Assembly: GCA_023257915.1 (NCBI GenBank)
Contig: JALRBB010000455.1
Location: 1 to 18,151 of the forward strand
Source of the DNA: Quisquiliibacterium sp.
GTDB lineage: Bacteria; Pseudomonadota; Gammaproteobacteria; Burkholderiales; Burkholderiaceae_E
DNA length: 18,151 bases
Reading direction: 5' to 3'
Below the pieces are notes generated by a model. It was not told the DNA's origin and did not search any database. It saw only the letters and a program-made list of their open reading frames with translations. This document shows positions 15,511 through 18,151 of the stretch, in pieces (position 1 is the stretch's first letter; each line of letters begins with the position of its first letter). Made by a program: the position numbers and the translations under genes.

Positions 15511-16596
15511 TCAGCGGGTTATCGCGAACGGCTTGAGCGCACTGGTCTGCGCGATCCGTTGCGCCGCGCCAAGCGCCTCGCTGCGGCCCGGATACGGGCC
15601 CGCGTGTAATTTGAACAAACTGCCTTCCTGATGCACCTCAATCGTGCGCAGCAGCGAGCCGAGCTCGCGCTGCAGCCGCTCGGCGGCGCTTTGCGCGGCC
15701 GAGCGAGTCGTGTAGGCACCAAGCTGCAGGTACACATTGCCGGCAGACACCGCCGGCGGCGACGCCGGCATCGGACCCGAAGCGAGTGCCGCCCGCCCAG
15801 CCTCGGAAGACGCAAGGGCTGCGCCCGGTGAGCCTGACGGGCTTGGCGGCTGCATCGGCTGCATCGGCTGCATGCTCAAGCTGAGCTTTTCTTCCGATGC
15901 CGCCAGGCCCTCGGCCGGCGGCGGACGGCGCGAGTCGCCGGCCACCAACGAGGCCTCGTCGAAGCGGGTGATCAGCTCGACCTCGACTGGCGCGCTGCCA
16001 GCATTCAGGTACCCGAGCCGGGCGGCTGCGGTGTAGGACAGATCGATCAGGCGGTCATGCAGAAACGGACCGCGATCATTGATGCGCACGATCACGCTGC
16101 GGCCATTGTCCAGATGCGTGACGCGCACATAGCTCGGGATCGGCAGGGTCGGATGCGCGCCGGTCATCGCGTACATGTCGTAGGACTCGCCGTTCGCGGT
16201 CTTGCGGCCGTGATAACGCTGTCCATACCAGCTGGCGATGCCGCGCGCCCGATAGGGCATCAGCTCGCTCATCGGCTCGTAGCGCTTGCCAAGCGCCACA
16301 TAGGGCCTGGCATTGCGCGGATTCAGCGGCTCGGCGCGCGGAACCGCGTCCGGGACCGTCATCGGATCGACCGGCGGAGCGCCGCCCGGGCCGTCATCGA
16401 GGTAGTACCCGCCGGCACGCGACGCGGCCTTGCCGGTGGTGGCGCCACTCGCGCCTGAACCCACGGACGGCCCCGGCGTGGAGCACGCACCGATCAGCAG
16501 CAACACACCGAGCGGCGCGAGCCGGGCCATCGCGCCAGCAAGGCCGCGCAGGCTGGCAATCGCGACCCGGTTCGGCCGCGTGCGCGGGTCGGTCAT
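15511..16596 (-). CDS. rlpA: Septal ring lytic transglycosylase RlpA family lipoprotein
   Basis: Outer-membrane lipoprotein of 361 residues that would bind septal glycan and cut naked strands. A hydrophobic signal ends in LLLIGAC with lipidated Cys38. A Gly/Ala/Pro-rich linker follows, then the double-psi beta-barrel at about 118-212: [17 protein letters not shown] (121-137) and RINDRGPF (171-178), giving candidate catalytic Glu137 and Asp174. A second low-complexity linker (about 220-284) contains three MQP repeats. A SPOR domain (about 286-361) opens with [15 protein letters not shown] and should target the protein to division septa. The ATG at 16596 has GGAG seven bases upstream; a longer frame to 16830 is antisense-like and rejected. 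It lies 22 bases downstream of the metal-receptor gene and may share its transcript. Confidence 0.91.
   Translation of the reverse strand: MTDPRTRPNRVAIASLRGLAGAMARLAPLGVLLLIGACSTPGPSVGSGASGATTGKAASRAGGYYLDDGPGGAPPVDPMTVPDAVPRAEPLNPRNARPYVALGKRYEPMSELMPYRARGIASWYGQRYHGRKTANGESYDMYAMTGAHPTLPIPSYVRVTHLDNGRSVIVRINDRGPFLHDRLIDLSYTAAARLGYLNAGSAPVEVELITRFDEASLVAGDSRRPPPAEGLAASEEKLSLSMQPMQPMQPPSPSGSPGAALASSEAGRAALASGPMPASPPAVSAGNVYLQLGAYTTRSAAQSAAERLQRELGSLLRTIEVHQEGSLFKLHAGPYPGRSEALGAAQRIAQTSALKPFAITR
15848..15873. repeat. Nine-base tandem repeat in the rlpA linker
   Basis: GGCTGCATC occurs at 15848 and 15857, and as GGCTGCAT at 15866. On the coding strand it gives MQP three times in the flexible linker before the SPOR domain. 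The unit is a multiple of three, so copy changes by slippage would keep the frame. Confidence 0.8.
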
Positions 16597-16618
16597 GCGT
16601 GAGCTCCGGACATGCGCA

Positions 16619-17488
16619 TCACGATGCCGTCGCGGCCAGGCGCGCGTCCAGTTCGGCGCGCATCTGACGCAGATAGCGCAGCCCGGCCACTGCCCGAGAT
16701 CCGTACCAGGACAGCATTTCACCGTCGACCAGCATCGCCGGACAGGCTGCGAACCGGGGATCGGCCGCGAACTCATCGAGGTGGCGCTGCCGGAAGCGGT
16801 ACGGCTCGCTGGACAGCAGCACCGCATCAAAGCGCTCGGCGCCGAAAGTCTCGAAATCGAGCTGCGGATAGCGCCGGCCGGTATCGGGCGCGACCGCCTG
16901 CATGCCGGCCAGGGCGAGCATCCGCGCGATATAGGTGTCTTGCGAGACCGTCATCCACGGAGCGCGCCAGATCAGGTAGAGCACGCGGATCGCCGCGGGC
17001 GACACGGCACGGGTGGCGTCCAGTTCGGCGCGCAGCGCTTCGGAAAGCGCGACAGCACGCGCGCTGCGATCGAACAGGCCGCCAAACAGCCGGTACAGCC
17101 CGAAGTTATCCTCCACCGATTTTGGATGCGTGACCACCAAGTGCGGCACAAACTCGCGCAAGGCATCGGCCAGCGGCTTTTCGTTCTCGTCGATGTTCAG
17201 CACCACATGCGTGGGTGACAGCGCACGCACGCGCTCCAGATCCACGTCCTTGGTGCCACCGACCTTCGGTACCGCCCGCAGTTGCGCACGCGGATGCACG
17301 CAAAAGCCGGTGCGCCCGACTACGCTGGCGCCCAGATCAAGATCAAACAGCAATTCGGTCAGGCTTGGCACCAGCGAGACGATTCGCGCCGGCCCGGTGA
17401 CTGGCCGATGGCGCTGACCGATCGCATCGTAGATTGCGCCGTCGGGCGCCACGCGAGCGTCGCCGCCTGCGCTCGCTTCGATGCTCAT
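16619..17488 (-). CDS. Helical backbone metal receptor / cobalamin-binding (BtuF-like) protein
   Basis: Periplasmic-binding-protein-like fold of 289 residues. Opening motifs are [19 protein letters not shown] (35-53) and [12 protein letters not shown] (56-67), then [15 protein letters not shown] (73-87), typical of the COG0614 BtuF-type proteins. A second lobe includes [12 protein letters not shown] and [10 protein letters not shown]. Such proteins usually bind cobalamin or a metal chelate for an ABC importer. Here no signal peptide is present: the N-terminus is polar ([17 protein letters not shown]), so either it stays in the cytoplasm or it does another job. No permease or ATPase of that type is in the window. 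The start at 17488 forms an ATGA overlap with the stop of the upstream SDR gene; the longer frame to 17593 overlaps that gene and is rejected. Confidence 0.8.
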   Translation of the reverse strand: MSIEASAGGDARVAPDGAIYDAIGQRHRPVTGPARIVSLVPSLTELLFDLDLGASVVGRTGFCVHPRAQLRAVPKVGGTKDVDLERVRALSPTHVVLNIDENEKPLADALREFVPHLVVTHPKSVEDNFGLYRLFGGLFDRSARAVALSEALRAELDATRAVSPAAIRVLYLIWRAPWMTVSQDTYIARMLALAGMQAVAPDTGRRYPQLDFETFGAERFDAVLLSSEPYRFRQRHLDEFAADPRFAACPAMLVDGEMLSWYGSRAVAGLRYLRQMRAELDARLAATAS

Positions 17489-18151
17489 CGGGTCTCGTTC
17501 GCCCTCGCCTTGCGCGGGGCCTTGGCGAACAGCCGATCGAACAGCGCGCCCGGCAGCAGGCGCAGCAGCGCGGCGACGATCCCCATCTGCCACGGGATCA
17601 CGACCCGACGACGGCGGGCAAGGATCGCATCGAGCGCGCGGCGCGCAAAGACATCGACCTCGGTCAGAAACGGCATCCGGTAGCGGTTCGAGTCGGTCAT
17701 CGGCGTGCGGATGTATCCGGGCAGGATCGTGACGACATCGACCCCCTGCCCGCGCAGCTCGACGCGCAGGCTTTCCAGGTAAGTGATCGCAGCGGCCTTC
17801 GATGCACTGTAGGCGCCGCCACCCGGCAGTCCGCGGATGCCGGCCACGCTCGCGATGCCGACCAGGCAGCCGTGGCCGGCCTCGCGCATCGCCGGCACAA
17901 AAGCGGCGAAGGTGTCGAACATCGCGATCACATTGGTGTGCAGGATCCGGCGAAAGACCGGCGCGTCCTCGGGCTCGCCGGTGATGGTGCCCTGGCTGAT
18001 GCCCGCATTGGCGATCACGATGTCCGGCACGCCAAAGCGTTCCATGAACGCGTCGGCAGCATCAATCAGCGCCGACGCATCGGCGACATCAAGCGCCCAG
18101 GCCGGCGTCAGCGCCTCGCCCAGCTCGTTGGCGAGCGCGGTCAGTCGCTGC
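17485..18151 (-). CDS. SDR family NAD(P)-dependent oxidoreductase (5' partial)
   Basis: Classical short-chain dehydrogenase whose N-terminal cofactor motif lies beyond the right edge; about 221 residues are visible. The frame is open to the edge and reads QRLTALANELGE ... WALDVADASAL, the usual part after the first beta-alpha-beta, so the ATG at 18045 is internal. The ANAGIS motif, catalytic Ser in VGIASVAG, Tyr and Lys in AYSASKAAA, and PGYIRTPMT are all intact. The C-terminus is longer and basic, with a hydrophobic stretch (MGIVAALLRLLPGALF), as in several membrane-associated SDRs acting on lipids or carbonyl compounds. The substrate is unknown. It is translationally coupled to the metal-receptor gene downstream. 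Confidence 0.88.
   Translation of the reverse strand, partial: QRLTALANELGEALTPAWALDVADASALIDAADAFMERFGVPDIVIANAGISQGTITGEPEDAPVFRRILHTNVIAMFDTFAAFVPAMREAGHGCLVGIASVAGIRGLPGGGAYSASKAAAITYLESLRVELRGQGVDVVTILPGYIRTPMTDSNRYRMPFLTEVDVFARRALDAILARRRRVVIPWQMGIVAALLRLLPGALFDRLFAKAPRKARANETR

Overview
The window is about 18.1 kb of GC-rich chromosomal DNA. It is densely coded and ordinary in architecture, with no rRNA, tRNA, phage, IS or CRISPR. The proteins and a core block (rsmI, yraN, a DiaA/GmhA-type SIS protein and a two-BON-domain lipoprotein, with no lpoA between) resemble those of Gram-negative Betaproteobacteria, probably Burkholderiales. Lipoprotein signals, RlpA and an LD-carboxypeptidase confirm an organism with an outer membrane and peptidoglycan. 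The taxonomic call rests on recalled gene order and protein style, not on a search.

Left part (1-3676, + strand): the last four genes of a Dpp/Opp/Gsi-type peptide or nickel ABC transporter operon, two permeases (the first cut by the window edge) and two ATPases. The substrate-binding protein should lie just outside, to the left.

Middle part (3763-11032, - strand): a same-strand series read right to left: LD-carboxypeptidase, acetoacetyl-CoA synthetase, acyl-CoA dehydrogenase, an M24 metallopeptidase-fold protein and a cytoplasmic-looking sulfatase. The set looks catabolic (ketone-body and acyl-CoA use, sulfate-ester and amide hydrolysis). A strong hairpin between the dehydrogenase and the M24 gene may split it into two units.

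From 11102 to 12755 (+ strand) a compact three-gene operon starts divergently from the LD-carboxypeptidase. Its first protein is a small SDR-fold protein with the halohydrin dehalogenase fingerprints T-x4-F-x-G and S-x12-Y-x3-R in place of a Rossmann glycine motif and a YxxxK site. It is followed by a carboxymuconolactone-decarboxylase-like protein and a VOC/glyoxalase protein. This operon is the most interesting part of the window.

Right part (12817-18151): a housekeeping envelope and nucleic-acid block. The BON lipoprotein, the DiaA/GmhA-like protein and yraN run on the - strand and rsmI on the + strand, with yraN and rsmI starting head to head on almost the same bases. Then on the - strand come rlpA, a helical-backbone metal receptor (BtuF-like, no signal peptide) and a classical SDR whose 5' end leaves the window; the last two overlap by ATGA.
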